NCBI GenBank assembly: GCA_964430755.1
Contig: CAYSFT010000004.1
Coordinates: forward strand, 5,391 to 69,390
Source: Flemingiibacterium sp964430755
GTDB lineage: Bacteria; Bacillota; Clostridia; Oscillospirales; CAG-272
Length of the DNA stretch: 64,000 bases
Direction of reading: 5' to 3'
Below, in pieces: positions 44,950-53,669 of this stretch. Both the position numbers and the translations under genes were made by a program. The notes under the pieces were generated by a model. The model saw nothing but the letters and a program-made list of their open reading frames with translations, did no database searches and had not been told where the DNA came from. The stretch's first letter is position 1. Every line of letters starts with the position of its first letter.

Positions 44950-45951
44950 TCACAGAAGATTGTTTTTTAAGTATTCGTCCATGCGGACTCCGGACGGCAT
45001 CTGAAACGGTTCATAATCTTTGGGAATATTGGATATTTCAAGCTTTAAGCCGTCGTATATTGACATCATATCCTCTTGCTTAAGACCGGTGAGCTTGAGT
45101 ATTTTTGAGTTATCGGTGATACGGTGGAAGAGTCTTGCATATTCAAGCTGCCAGCGTGTACCGTTGCTTATTTCGGGATCGAGAATCCTTAAATAATCTT
45201 CTTTGTTAACCCAAATTGCATCAAGCCCGATAAGCTCATGATAATAATCGGCGATTTCACCCCAGGTGCGGTATTCGGCAGAGCAAACATTGTATGCTTC
45301 ACGCAGTGCTTCTTTTTTAAATAGTACACGGGCGATCATCTTCGCAACGTCACCGCCCCAGCTGAGTGTTGCCGGCTTATCCTTTGCTTCGATGGGAAGA
45401 ACGACCGGCTTGTTTAAGAGTGCACGTCCCACGCAGTTTGAAAACTCGAGCGTTACAAGCTGGAGTCTCATTGTCGAAAACGTAGTTGCGGGTCTGACAA
45501 TTGTCCAGTTGTTATAGGAGGACTCGTTAAGGAGATTTTCCGCTCTTGCCTTGTGGATGCAATAGTCGTTTGATGATTTCAGAACTTCGTCATCGGAGGA
45601 ATCGAGAAGTCTCGGGGAGGTTTCCTTGACGGGGACCTCTTTATCATCGTAAACACGGCAGGAGGAGAGGAAAATATAATGATCTGTGTTGTCAAGGAAA
45701 AGCTTATAATAGTCTGAAAACGGATATTTTGCGTAGTTCATGAAATTAACGATACCGTCAAATTTTTCTTTAAGAAGAGAAGTTAAAAAGTCTTTATCGA
45801 ATGCATCTGCCTTTATGTAAGTGACATTTTCTCTTTGGGATACGGCATCGTCGATGGAAACTCCTGTTACAAAGTAACCCATGTCGGCAAGCTCGGGAAT
45901 GAGATATCTTCCCATTGCTCCGGTTGCGCCAAGTACTAAAACCTTTTTCAT
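44950..45951 (-). CDS. NAD-dependent epimerase/dehydratase-like short-chain protein
   Basis: A 333-residue extended SDR. The nucleotide loop GATGAMGRYL is at residues 8-17, and IFLSSCRVYDDKE with CIHKARAENLL gives Ser/Tyr/Lys-like positions, though the YXXXK motif is altered (YCIHK, with Lys four after Tyr). It may act on a nucleotide-free sugar or lactone, as the neighbours are a dehydrogenase and an amidohydrolase. AAGGAG stands nine bases before the ATG. No function is assigned beyond the family. Confidence 0.82.
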   Translation of the reverse strand: MKKVLVLGATGAMGRYLIPELADMGYFVTGVSIDDAVSQRENVTYIKADAFDKDFLTSLLKEKFDGIVNFMNYAKYPFSDYYKLFLDNTDHYIFLSSCRVYDDKEVPVKETSPRLLDSSDDEVLKSSNDYCIHKARAENLLNESSYNNWTIVRPATTFSTMRLQLVTLEFSNCVGRALLNKPVVLPIEAKDKPATLSWGGDVAKMIARVLFKKEALREAYNVCSAEYRTWGEIADYYHELIGLDAIWVNKEDYLRILDPEISNGTRWQLEYARLFHRITDNSKILKLTGLKQEDMMSIYDGLKLEISNIPKDYEPFQMPSGVRMDEYLKNNLL

Positions 45952-45969
45952 TTTTATTGTCTCCTTATA

Positions 45970-47037
45970 TTAATTTCTGTAAACAACCTGACCGTCCGCC
46001 ACCGTCAGAGCACAGCGGTAGCCGGTTTGATTTTCTATATGATTTCCTGCTTTGTCGGTAAGATCAAAGCCCTCGTCTGTGTAATCGAACACAGCGATAT
46101 CCGCGCACCGTCCGATTTTGAGATATCCCCATTCGTGCTCTTTCCCGAGTGCCCTCGCAGGATTTGAGGTGACGCTCTTTAAAATATCCTCGTCACCGAG
46201 TCCGAGTGCTTTTGCGATATTCATGCACATCGTCATGCCGTATCTGCCGCCTCGGGTGTAGGCACTGCGACTTGTGATATCGGTGCTGATAATGTCGGGG
46301 ACAACTCCGCTTTGGATTGCCTTTGCGAATATACCGAAATCGGTGTGAATGTGACCTGCAAAGCCTGCGTCGATTACGATACCTCGCATCTGTGCAAGCT
46401 TCATGCTCTCGAAGTTATCATCACAAGCATTGTTTTTACCTCCGTGAAACGCATGGGTGAGTATGTCACCGGTGTCGAGTACATCAAATATTTCCGCCAT
46501 TTTCGAGGGAGAATTTGAGCAGTGCACCATCACTCGTAAGCCTTTTTTGTGTGCGTATTCGCAAACCTCACGCAGCGGTGTGATATCTGAAATATCAGAA
46601 GTGTTTGTGTCAAAATAGATTTTCAGTCCGATCGCCTTGTCGCCGTATTCTTTGAGCTTCACCTCGGCACTTCCCAAATCAGCGTGATTATCCTTCACGG
46701 TAACGCTGACAAACACGACGTTTTTAAGCATAAAGGAATCGAGCAGCGCGCGCTCACCAAGCACACCGCCTGCATCTGCCGCCGCAGTCACGCCAAACGG
46801 GAAACAGCTCATTTCCGCCTGTGTGCCAAACGTATCGCTTGAGATCCCTCTCATATGGACGTGAGCGTCAACGAGCCCCGGTGTTACGGTTTTTCCTTTT
46901 GCGTCGTAAACAAAATCAGCAGATTCCCTAATGTTGCTGTCAATTTTGGCAATCACGGCTCCGCTTGTGAGAATGTCAACATTCGAAAAGTTCTCTCCGT
47001 CAAAGACGCGGCCGTTTTTAATCAATATCGTACCCAT
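45970..47037 (-). CDS. Amidohydrolase/deacetylase-family metallohydrolase (dihydroorotase-like)
   Basis: A 355-residue enzyme with the metal His pair in VDAHVHMRG, the probable carbamylated Lys in IGLKIYFDT, further His in VMVHCSNS and HAFHGG, and the Asp in SVTSNPARALG context near the end. The closest named group is the amidohydrolase/deacetylase family often miscalled dihydroorotase; members act on acylated amino sugars or amino-acid derivatives. GGAGGAG nine bases before the ATG at 47037 sets the start; the frame overlaps the oxidoreductase by 20 bases. The substrate is unknown. Confidence 0.85.
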   Translation of the reverse strand: MGTILIKNGRVFDGENFSNVDILTSGAVIAKIDSNIRESADFVYDAKGKTVTPGLVDAHVHMRGISSDTFGTQAEMSCFPFGVTAAADAGGVLGERALLDSFMLKNVVFVSVTVKDNHADLGSAEVKLKEYGDKAIGLKIYFDTNTSDISDITPLREVCEYAHKKGLRVMVHCSNSPSKMAEIFDVLDTGDILTHAFHGGKNNACDDNFESMKLAQMRGIVIDAGFAGHIHTDFGIFAKAIQSGVVPDIISTDITSRSAYTRGGRYGMTMCMNIAKALGLGDEDILKSVTSNPARALGKEHEWGYLKIGRCADIAVFDYTDEGFDLTDKAGNHIENQTGYRCALTVADGQVVYRN

Positions 47038-48031
47038 TGAAATGAACTCCTCCGATGATTTGTGACAGTACCTTTTGCACTGTGTAATCGTGCTCATAGG
47101 TGAAAGGATTTTCTTTTGTGCCTTGTATGTAAGCGTAAAAATCCTGCATCATTTCGTCGTAGCGTCCGTCGGTGGTGTTGTCTTCAAACGGGATGGTTAT
47201 TTTGACGTCCTCGTATGTTTTATCGGTGATGCTTGTGTCGGAATAGGTCATGTTTATCGGGCGCTCAAGCGGACATATGTTAACAGTGCCGCGGCTTCCC
47301 GAAACCATAAACTGCCGTCTTCCGAAGCCGTTCACTTCAACCGAGGAAACAAAAATTCTTGCGAGTGCCTTGTCATATTCAAGAACGGCGAGGTTGTTAT
47401 CCTCAAAATCAATGCCGTCAAGTCCCGTGCGCTTCAAAAACGGTACGATTCTTTTTGGCTCACCCATAATATATATAATGAGGTCAACAAGATGACTTCC
47501 GAGAATATACATGATGCCGCCGCCGAAATTTGTCAGCCACTTTCGGTAAGCTTCCGTATGAAACGTGCTCATTTCGGCGTTGATTGAATATATCTCGCCA
47601 AGGTCTCCGTTTTTGATATGCTCGAGGCATTTGAGAATTGCAGGATTGTAACGGTACATATAGCCGAGCTGTACGACAAGCTTTTTTGCCTTTGCCGTGT
47701 CAAGCACGTATTTGTATTCTTCGAGCGTACCGCTTGCAGGTTTATCCATATGAATGTGCTTGCCTGCATCTATACATATTTTTGCATACTTTGTCAGATC
47801 CCAAACGTCACTTTCAACCAAAACCGCATCGCATCTCTCGATTATCTCGTCAACGCTTAGCCTCGGCAAACCTAAGTATCCGCGGTAATCGCTTCGTTTC
47901 TCGCACCAACGCTCGTTTTCTTCCGCATATCCGATAACTTCAAATAATTCAGGGAATTTTCGCGCGGCGAGCATTTTTGCGTTTGCATGATTGTGACCGA
48001 TGCCGATCTGTCCTATTTTTATCTTTTTCAT
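47018..48031 (-). CDS. Gfo/Idh/MocA-family oxidoreductase
   Basis: A 337-residue NAD(P)-dependent sugar or cyclitol dehydrogenase. The Rossmann loop is KIGQIGIGHNHANAK, the catalytic Lys is in HMDKPASGT, and GGGIMYILGSHLVDLI holds the family His/Asp positions. Members oxidise inositols, glucosides or amino sugars. It is the first gene of the AraC-controlled operon. A promoter lies at 48094-48122. Confidence 0.9.
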   Translation of the reverse strand: MKKIKIGQIGIGHNHANAKMLAARKFPELFEVIGYAEENERWCEKRSDYRGYLGLPRLSVDEIIERCDAVLVESDVWDLTKYAKICIDAGKHIHMDKPASGTLEEYKYVLDTAKAKKLVVQLGYMYRYNPAILKCLEHIKNGDLGEIYSINAEMSTFHTEAYRKWLTNFGGGIMYILGSHLVDLIIYIMGEPKRIVPFLKRTGLDGIDFEDNNLAVLEYDKALARIFVSSVEVNGFGRRQFMVSGSRGTVNICPLERPINMTYSDTSITDKTYEDVKITIPFEDNTTDGRYDEMMQDFYAYIQGTKENPFTYEHDYTVQKVLSQIIGGVHFNGYDID

Positions 48032-48093
48032 TCATTCTCTCCGTTCTGAAAAGAGCTTTTTGCATAAATAGGGGTTATGTCACCCATGAGAAA

Positions 48094-48122
48094 AGTATAG
48101 CATATGAGGTTGCGGATGTAAA
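48094..48122 (-). promoter_or_regulatory. Promoter of the five-gene operon
   Basis: TTTACA (48117-48122) and TATACT (48094-48099) on the minus strand have a 17-base spacer. The upstream edge of the -35 touches the first TATCAAAT half-site, a layout typical of activation by an AraC protein. Confidence 0.65.
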
Positions 48123-48154
48123 TATCAAATCTGGTGCGATTTATCAAATTTGAT
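48123..48154. promoter_or_regulatory. Probable AraC-family operator
   Basis: TATCAAAT occurs twice as a direct repeat (48123-48130 and 48142-48149), 19 bases apart, and the second is part of the palindrome ATCAAATTTGAT (48143-48154). The site lies between the two divergent promoters, against the -35 of the leftward operon and about 10 bases from the -35 of the regulator. Direct half-sites about two helical turns apart are usual for AraC proteins. Confidence 0.6.
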
Positions 48155-48164
48155 ACAAAAGATA

Positions 48165-48193
48165 TTGACGAAATTTTCATATTATGTTATAAT
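48165..48193 (+). promoter_or_regulatory. Promoter of the AraC-family gene
   Basis: TTGACG (48165-48170) and TATAAT (48188-48193) with a 17-base spacer; AGGAGG follows near 48211, before the ATG at 48227. Confidence 0.75.
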
Positions 48194-48226
48194 AACAGCG
48201 TAAATCGTTTAGGAGGCTAAAAAATC

Positions 48227-48994
48227 ATGAGCATTGATATTTTGTCAAATTTGGTAATAACAAAGGTTAATTCGATATTGACTCTTTATAACCCCAAAAC
48301 TATAAAGTCGGTCAGAAACAACCGTCCGTGCTGGGCTGTTATTATCAAATATGAAGGGGAGACGGTTTACACTTCAAACGGTAAACGGTTTTTGTCGGAT
48401 ATCAATCACATGGCTGTCCTGCCAAGGGGATGCTCCTATAACTGGGAATGCACCAAATCGGGGCATTTTTCCATTATTGAATTTGAAAGTGAGCTTACTT
48501 ACAACGAACCGATCTGCTTTACCGTCAAGAATGGGGAAAAGATTTTGAAAATGTTCAGAGAACTTGAATATAAGCGAAATTTGAAAAATCCTATGGTGGA
48601 GGCTGAAAGCATTAGGGATACATATTCGATTTTGCTTGCGCTTACAAAGGCGGATGCTGAACGGTATCTTCCAACCGAAAAGAAGAAAAAAGTCTCTATT
48701 GCCGTCGAATATATTTCCTGCAATTACAATAAAAGCATTACAAACGATGAGCTTGCCGTCCTGACAGGACTTTCCACTGTTTATTTCAGAAAACTGTTCA
48801 CGGATATTATGGGAATGTCTCCGATCGTTTACGCACGAAAGCTGCGTATCGAAAAAGCCAAAGAGATGCTTAAAAGCGATTACGGTACACTTTCCGATGC
48901 TGCACACGCTTTGGGATATTCGAGTCTCTACGATTTTTCAAGGGATTTCAAAAAGCATACCGGCGTTTCGCCGTCGAAATATGAAAGCAGATAA
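48227..48994 (+). CDS. AraC-family transcriptional regulator
   Basis: A 255-residue protein with an N-terminal cupin-like sensing region (about 1-125) and a C-terminal double helix-turn-helix (about 155-253): ITNDELAVLTGLSTVYFRKLF and LSDAAHALGYSSLYDFSRDFKKHTGVSPSKY. It faces away from the Gfo/Idh operon and very probably controls it through the repeated sites between them. The ligand is probably a pathway sugar or derivative. A hairpin at 49047-49075 lies after the stop. Confidence 0.93.
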   Translation: MSIDILSNLVITKVNSILTLYNPKTIKSVRNNRPCWAVIIKYEGETVYTSNGKRFLSDINHMAVLPRGCSYNWECTKSGHFSIIEFESELTYNEPICFTVKNGEKILKMFRELEYKRNLKNPMVEAESIRDTYSILLALTKADAERYLPTEKKKKVSIAVEYISCNYNKSITNDELAVLTGLSTVYFRKLFTDIMGMSPIVYARKLRIEKAKEMLKSDYGTLSDAAHALGYSSLYDFSRDFKKHTGVSPSKYESR

Positions 48995-49035
48995 TCGGGC
49001 GGAATAATCAATATCGGGTGCTGTGTCAATAGTTT

Positions 49036-49075
49036 GGGAAAAAGAAAACTCACATACCGTTATGATATGTGAGTT
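49036..49075 (-). terminator. Terminator between AraC and phosphoglucomutase genes
   Basis: AACTCACATA (49047-49056) pairs with TATGTGAGTT (49066-49075); read on the minus strand it is followed by TTTTCTTTTT. It ends the phosphoglucomutase transcript and may work for the regulator gene too. Confidence 0.78.
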
Positions 49076-49088
49076 CCGTAATATTTTT

Positions 49089-50807
49089 TTATTCAACCCA
49101 TGTGTCGGTGACCTTGCTGTATGCTTCGATCTTGGCGTGTACCGCTTCAAGGGAAGCATCGTGCGCGAGGATATATATCTTGATTTTGGGTTCTGTTCCC
49201 GACGGACGGATTACGATAACGTCTCCCGGCTCGGTTACAAAATAAAGTACATTCGATGAGGGAAGTCCCGTTGACGTAACCTTGCCCGTTTCGATGTTGA
49301 GCACTGTGTCGTTAAGATAATCGCGGCGTTCGGTGACCTTATAGCCTGCAAGCTCGGACGGGGGATCATTGCGAAGCCTGTTCATGAGGTTCTTCATCTT
49401 TTCAAGGCCGTCAAGTCCCTCCATGTAGATGTTCGCTGCACCCTCGTCATAGTAACCGTAACGCTCGTATAGATTCTGCATAGCGTCAGAGAGTGTCATT
49501 CCCTTGGTGCTGTAATATGCCGCCATTTCGCAGAGAAGCATCGTTGCAACAACTGCGTCCTTATCGCGCGCATATGTGCCCTTGAGGTAACCGTAGCTTT
49601 CCTCGAAGCCGAAGATATAGTTATCGTGTCCTGTGGTTTCGTACTGCTTGATAACCTCGCCGATGAACTTGAAGCCGGTCAGCACGTTATGCAGACGGAT
49701 GTTGTGATCGGCACAGATTTTTGTAACCATCTCGGTTGAGACGATGGTTTTTATTGCATAGGGATTTTCGGGCATACCGGTTTCCTCATATGCGGTTATG
49801 ATATAGTCAAGCAGAAGCGCACCGACCTGGTTACCGGTCAAACGAACGAATTTGCCCGATTTATCACGCGACATTATACCGACACGGTCAGCATCGGGGT
49901 CAGTTGCGATGATGAGGTCGCTCTTAACCTTTTCGGCAAGCTTGATTCCAAGCTCAAATGCCTCGGGAAACTCGGGGTTCGGATAAGAGATGGTCGGGAA
50001 GTTACCGTCGAGAATCATCTGCTCCGGGACAACGTCGATATGCTTGAGTCCGACGCGGCGAAGTACCTCGGGAACCATCTTATAGCCTGCGCCGTGAAGC
50101 GGAGTGTAAACGATTTCAAGCTCGTCTGCAACCTTACGGATGATGCCGGGATTAACTGCCTCGGCGATGACGTTTTTCATATACGCTTCGTCGATGGATT
50201 CCGGAATATATTCAATTATACCGTCAGCGACTGCCTTATCGAAATCGACCGTTTTAACGTCATCGAAAATGTCCGCCGCCGCGATAAACTCGGATACTGT
50301 TGCCGCATGGTCGGGCGGAAGCTGTGCGCCGTCCTCCCAATATGCTTTATAGCCGTTGTACTGCTTCGGGTTGTGCGATGCGGTGATGTTGATGCCTGCG
50401 ATGGTGTGAAGCTCACGTATTGCAAACGAGAGCACCGGTGTGGGACGCAGGCTGTCGAATATCTTAACCTTGATGCCGTTTGCCGCGAGTACACTTGCCG
50501 CGCAGTGTGCAAAAAGCTCGGAATTGTTTCTCGAGTCGAACGCCACTGCAACGCCGCGTTCAGCCTTGCCTTCTTTATTGATGAGGTCGGCAAAGCCCTG
50601 TGTTGCGTGTGCAACGGTGTATATGTTCATGGCGTTTGTGCCTGCCATCATGGTTCCGCGAAGTCCTGCGGTGCCGAATTCGAGCGATTTGATAAAGCGA
50701 AGCTTTATTTCCTCGTCGTCTCCCTCGATCTTTCGAAGCTCTGCCTTGGTTGCTTCATCAACCTTGTCGCTTTCAAGCCAGCGCTTATAATTTTCTTGAT
50801 ACTTCAT
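49089..50807 (-). CDS. pgm: Phosphoglucomutase/phosphomannomutase
   Basis: A 572-residue alpha-D-phosphohexomutase. It has FGTAGLRGTM, the phosphoserine loop NITASHNPKQYNG (Ser about 146), the metal loop ATDPDADRVG, the sugar-binding FGFEESYGYL and the phosphate-binding VIRPSGTEPKIK. It interconverts glucose-1- and glucose-6-phosphate (possibly mannose) and so supplies sugar nucleotides for the capsule. GAGGAG stands before the ATG; the TSCPD gene ends 25 bases upstream. Confidence 0.93.
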   Translation of the reverse strand: MKYQENYKRWLESDKVDEATKAELRKIEGDDEEIKLRFIKSLEFGTAGLRGTMMAGTNAMNIYTVAHATQGFADLINKEGKAERGVAVAFDSRNNSELFAHCAASVLAANGIKVKIFDSLRPTPVLSFAIRELHTIAGINITASHNPKQYNGYKAYWEDGAQLPPDHAATVSEFIAAADIFDDVKTVDFDKAVADGIIEYIPESIDEAYMKNVIAEAVNPGIIRKVADELEIVYTPLHGAGYKMVPEVLRRVGLKHIDVVPEQMILDGNFPTISYPNPEFPEAFELGIKLAEKVKSDLIIATDPDADRVGIMSRDKSGKFVRLTGNQVGALLLDYIITAYEETGMPENPYAIKTIVSTEMVTKICADHNIRLHNVLTGFKFIGEVIKQYETTGHDNYIFGFEESYGYLKGTYARDKDAVVATMLLCEMAAYYSTKGMTLSDAMQNLYERYGYYDEGAANIYMEGLDGLEKMKNLMNRLRNDPPSELAGYKVTERRDYLNDTVLNIETGKVTSTGLPSSNVLYFVTEPGDVIVIRPSGTEPKIKIYILAHDASLEAVHAKIEAYSKVTDTWVE

Positions 50808-50832
50808 ATTTTCTCCTCATTCGTTTGAAATT

Positions 50833-51093
50833 TTATGCCTCTTGCGCCTTGAGTTTTTCAAGTGCGACGGCAAGCTGATCGGGACATGAGGTCGGCTTGA
50901 AGCCGCATTTGATACCCTTGATGCGCTTGATTGCTTCATCAATGTTCATGCCGACAACGAGTGCGGCAACGCCCTGTGTGTTACCCGAGCATCCGCCGAT
51001 AAACTGTACGCTTTCGATGGTATCATTCTCGCAGACGATTTCAATCTGGCGCGAGCAGGTGCCCTTTGTTGTATAGGAAAGTGTCTTTTTCAT
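50833..51093 (-). CDS. TSCPD-domain small protein (TIGR03905 type)
   Basis: An 86-residue protein with CSRQIEIVCENDTIESVQF, GGCSGNTQG and a final TSCPDQLA, matching the small stand-alone TSCPD family common in Clostridia. In ribonucleotide reductases the same domain is C-terminal and Cys-rich. Here it may bind a metal or redox partner, but no function is established. AAAGGA lies about ten bases before the ATG. Probably in one transcript with pgm. Confidence 0.9.
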   Translation of the reverse strand: MKKTLSYTTKGTCSRQIEIVCENDTIESVQFIGGCSGNTQGVAALVVGMNIDEAIKRIKGIKCGFKPTSCPDQLAVALEKLKAQEA

Positions 51094-51145
51094 TATATGT
51101 TACATCCTTTCGAATTATTTTTGGTATTTTAAAAATTGTTATACA

Positions 51146-52093
51146 TTATTTTTGACTTATGTGCGGATAAAATCCGAGAGGCTCATACTGCGGTACGGCA
51201 AGCGATAAAAAGAGCACAAATGCTTCGAGCCCTTTTGCATTTCCGACCTTTAATATAACGTCACATGAAAATTCACTTTCGTTATAGGAAAGCGGAAGGG
51301 AATCGACCTTGTAAAGCGACAGTCCACATTTGCTCGCCGCTGAAAGCACTTCACACAGCACAGGGCCGTCATTTGGAATAAGGCTGAATTCAAAGAAGAA
51401 ACGGTCACATTTGTCGGCAACCTCTGTCTTCGGAAGTGACGGTGACTTTGCAAGAAGCGCATAACGCGTGGTAACGCTTCCGTCAGGTGTTGTAACGTCA
51501 CATGAGAGGATTGGCGAGAGCTCGTATTTGTCAATGAGCCGATAGAAGCTGATGAGCTTTGCATCTCGCGAGGAATCAAGCGGCAGCATACACATATCGG
51601 CACGGTCATAATATACCTCCTCGCAGACTGCGGAGAAGTCAGATGCGTATAAAGCCGCAGGATTTTCAATAACTCCTGAGAAGATACGAAATGCCGCATC
51701 TGCATAGGCGTTACGGAAGTAAGCTATTTTGACAGCGTCACCGTAAGGCTCGTCACCGAGTAATTTTTCGAGGATATTTATTTTACGTGCGCGATATTCC
51801 TCTGCCAGGAATTTACAAACCGTGAGCTTATCCGAAAAGAGCTGTGTACTCAGCTGTTCTGCTATATGCAGTTCGGTTTCGGGAATGCTTTGGTATGTGG
51901 TAACGTCATCGAAAAGCGCGGTAAATTCTTCTGTACGGTTATCGGAATCGAGCAGAGATGAGGTGCGCGCGATGAAGAGTGCACGTTCACGAAGCTCTAC
52001 AAGTCTGCGCTCCTCTGCGGATGATGATTCATGAGAAAGTAAAGCGAGGTTTTCGCCGATTACCTGATTGATATCGCCTCTCGTGTCAGCCAT
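51146..52093 (-). CDS. Prephenate-dehydratase-like protein (diverged)
   Basis: A 315-residue protein. The N-terminal about 115 residues are helical with no clear match. The middle (about 115-225) resembles the dehydratase fold: VKIAYFRNAYADAAFRIF corresponds to the usual YLGPxG region, and CMLPLDSSRDAKL to LPIENS. The C-terminal about 80 residues look like an ACT regulatory domain (DRFFFEFSLIPNDG). The normal catalytic Thr-Arg pair is not evident, so activity is doubtful. GGGAGGA eight bases before the ATG at 52093 sets the start, which shares a base with the aroC stop. Its position after aroC supports a link with aromatic amino acids. Confidence 0.65.
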   Translation of the reverse strand: MADTRGDINQVIGENLALLSHESSSAEERRLVELRERALFIARTSSLLDSDNRTEEFTALFDDVTTYQSIPETELHIAEQLSTQLFSDKLTVCKFLAEEYRARKINILEKLLGDEPYGDAVKIAYFRNAYADAAFRIFSGVIENPAALYASDFSAVCEEVYYDRADMCMLPLDSSRDAKLISFYRLIDKYELSPILSCDVTTPDGSVTTRYALLAKSPSLPKTEVADKCDRFFFEFSLIPNDGPVLCEVLSAASKCGLSLYKVDSLPLSYNESEFSCDVILKVGNAKGLEAFVLFLSLAVPQYEPLGFYPHISQK

Positions 52094-53181
52094 CAGAGCT
52101 TCCTCCCATCTGCCTTGAGAATTAATTCGGTCAACGCTATGGCACAGCCTGCTTCGATAACAGGCACAGCACGTACTGCGATGCACGGATCATGTCTGCC
52201 GTTTATCTGCAGTTTGGTGTTCACACCGCTTCTCATGTCAACCGAATCCTGCTCGGTGAAGATGGACGGTGTCGGCTTCATTGCAACAGAGAAGATTATC
52301 GGCATACCGGTTGTCATACCGCCGACGATACCGCCGCAGTTGTTGGTTTTTGTAACGATTTTACCGTCTGCATACTCATAAGCGTCATTTGCCTCTGAGC
52401 CATACATACGGCAGAAATCAAAGCCTGCGCCGAATTCAATGCCTTTAACCGCAGGAATCGCGAACATAAGCTGTGAAATCTCCGCTTCAACACTCTCAAA
52501 GATATGCTCGCCGAGTGCCACGGGAAGTCCCACTGCGGCACATTCAAGCTTTGCGCCCACAGAGTCGCCTTTTTCCTGCGCGGTATTGATGATATCTGCA
52601 AAAGCGGCTGCCGCCTTTTCATCAAGCGTCGGGAAAGCGTGAGTTTTCAGCTTACGGAGTGTGTCTGTTGTGACGTTCATATCAAACGCACGGTCGGTAA
52701 CATCGAGCATTTGCTTAATATGCGCGGCGATCTCGATGCCCTTGGTTTCAAGAAACTGCGTGCAGAGTGCACCTGCAAAAACGAGCGGTGCTGTCAGTCT
52801 GCCGGAGAAATGTCCGCCGCCGTGAAGCTCTACGTGCTCGCCGTATTTGATTGCCGCCGCAAAATCAGCGTGACTCGGGCGCGGCACGGTCATTTTATCC
52901 TGATACGATGCCGAATGTTGGTTTGTGTTTTCTATAACGGCGCAGATCGGATAACCGTTTGTATAACCGTCTGAAACGCCGCTGACGATACGCGGAATGT
53001 CCGCTTCTTTTCTTTTTGTTGAGAAGCTTCCTCCCGGCGCACGGCGCTTCATAAATGCGGATATCGCATCATAATCGAGCTTGAGTCCCGCAGGAAAGCC
53101 GTCGATGACAACGCCGATCGCTTCGCCGTGTGATTCGCCGAAAATGGATAGCTTTAATTTTGTGCCGTATACGGATGCCAT
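52093..53181 (-). CDS. aroC: Chorismate synthase
   Basis: A 362-residue protein of normal length. Signatures are IFGESHGEAIGVVIDGFPAG, RRAPGGSFSTKRKEAD, HADFAAAIKYGEHVELHGGG and GRHDPCIAVRAVPVIEA. It makes chorismate from 5-enolpyruvylshikimate-3-phosphate with reduced FMN. The AAAGGATG site precedes the ATG. No other shikimate gene is in the window; the neighbour downstream is a prephenate-dehydratase-like protein. Confidence 0.96.
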   Translation of the reverse strand: MASVYGTKLKLSIFGESHGEAIGVVIDGFPAGLKLDYDAISAFMKRRAPGGSFSTKRKEADIPRIVSGVSDGYTNGYPICAVIENTNQHSASYQDKMTVPRPSHADFAAAIKYGEHVELHGGGHFSGRLTAPLVFAGALCTQFLETKGIEIAAHIKQMLDVTDRAFDMNVTTDTLRKLKTHAFPTLDEKAAAAFADIINTAQEKGDSVGAKLECAAVGLPVALGEHIFESVEAEISQLMFAIPAVKGIEFGAGFDFCRMYGSEANDAYEYADGKIVTKTNNCGGIVGGMTTGMPIIFSVAMKPTPSIFTEQDSVDMRSGVNTKLQINGRHDPCIAVRAVPVIEAGCAIALTELILKADGRKL

Positions 53182-53189
53182 GTTAATAT

Positions 53190-53669
53190 CATCCTTTCGA
53201 AGTTTTTTTTGTTTGAGAGGTGGATGTGTTTGCGTATGGGAGGTACGGTCGCTTTTTGAAAAAAGCTCCGCAAAAACTTTACTATACGCATTCGCTCACA
53301 GAGTGTTTGTTCACTGCTTCGAAAGTGCTCTCGGTAGTCGGGGCCCGTCTCGCTCACGCTCCTCCGCGCTCACTCGACCTCCCAACGACCGTGCTGTGGT
53401 TACTGCTTCTATTGCAACATCTTTGGCGTTTTCTGCACAAAAGTAACTTTTATGGCGCAAAAACCATTAATGTGGCTGAACGAACGATTGATGCTAAACG
53501 GTCGTTGGGACACCGAACGGAGTCGGAGGAGACGGAGTGAGGAGGGTTCCCGACTACCGAGAGCGTATGCTCGGAGCTTTATGCGATGGACCTGTGAAGC
53601 GATAGCGTATATTAAAGTTTTTTGCCAGGCTTTTTTTCAAAAAAGCCGCGTAATTCCCCTATATAAAAA
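53190..53669. repeat. Large imperfect inverted repeat between aroC and htpG
   Basis: About 400 bases fold on themselves. CTCTCGGTAGTCGGG (53329-53343 region) matches CCCGACTACCGAGAG (53549-53563); TCCCAACGACCGT (53380-53392) matches ACGGTCGTTGGGA (53498-53510). The ends GCAAAAACTTTACTATACGC (53270-53289) and GCGTATATTAAAG..TTGC (53605-53625) also pair. Small hairpins of GCTTTTT/AAAAAGC sit near each outer end. No gene is seen. The centre contains ACAAAAGTAACTTTT, also found at 63870. It looks like a mobile or conserved non-coding repeat element. Confidence 0.7.

Noticed and set aside
50040..50828. 262-codon plus-strand frame over phosphoglucomutase
   Set aside because: It is antisense to a gene with all catalytic motifs; no domain or ribosome site is present.
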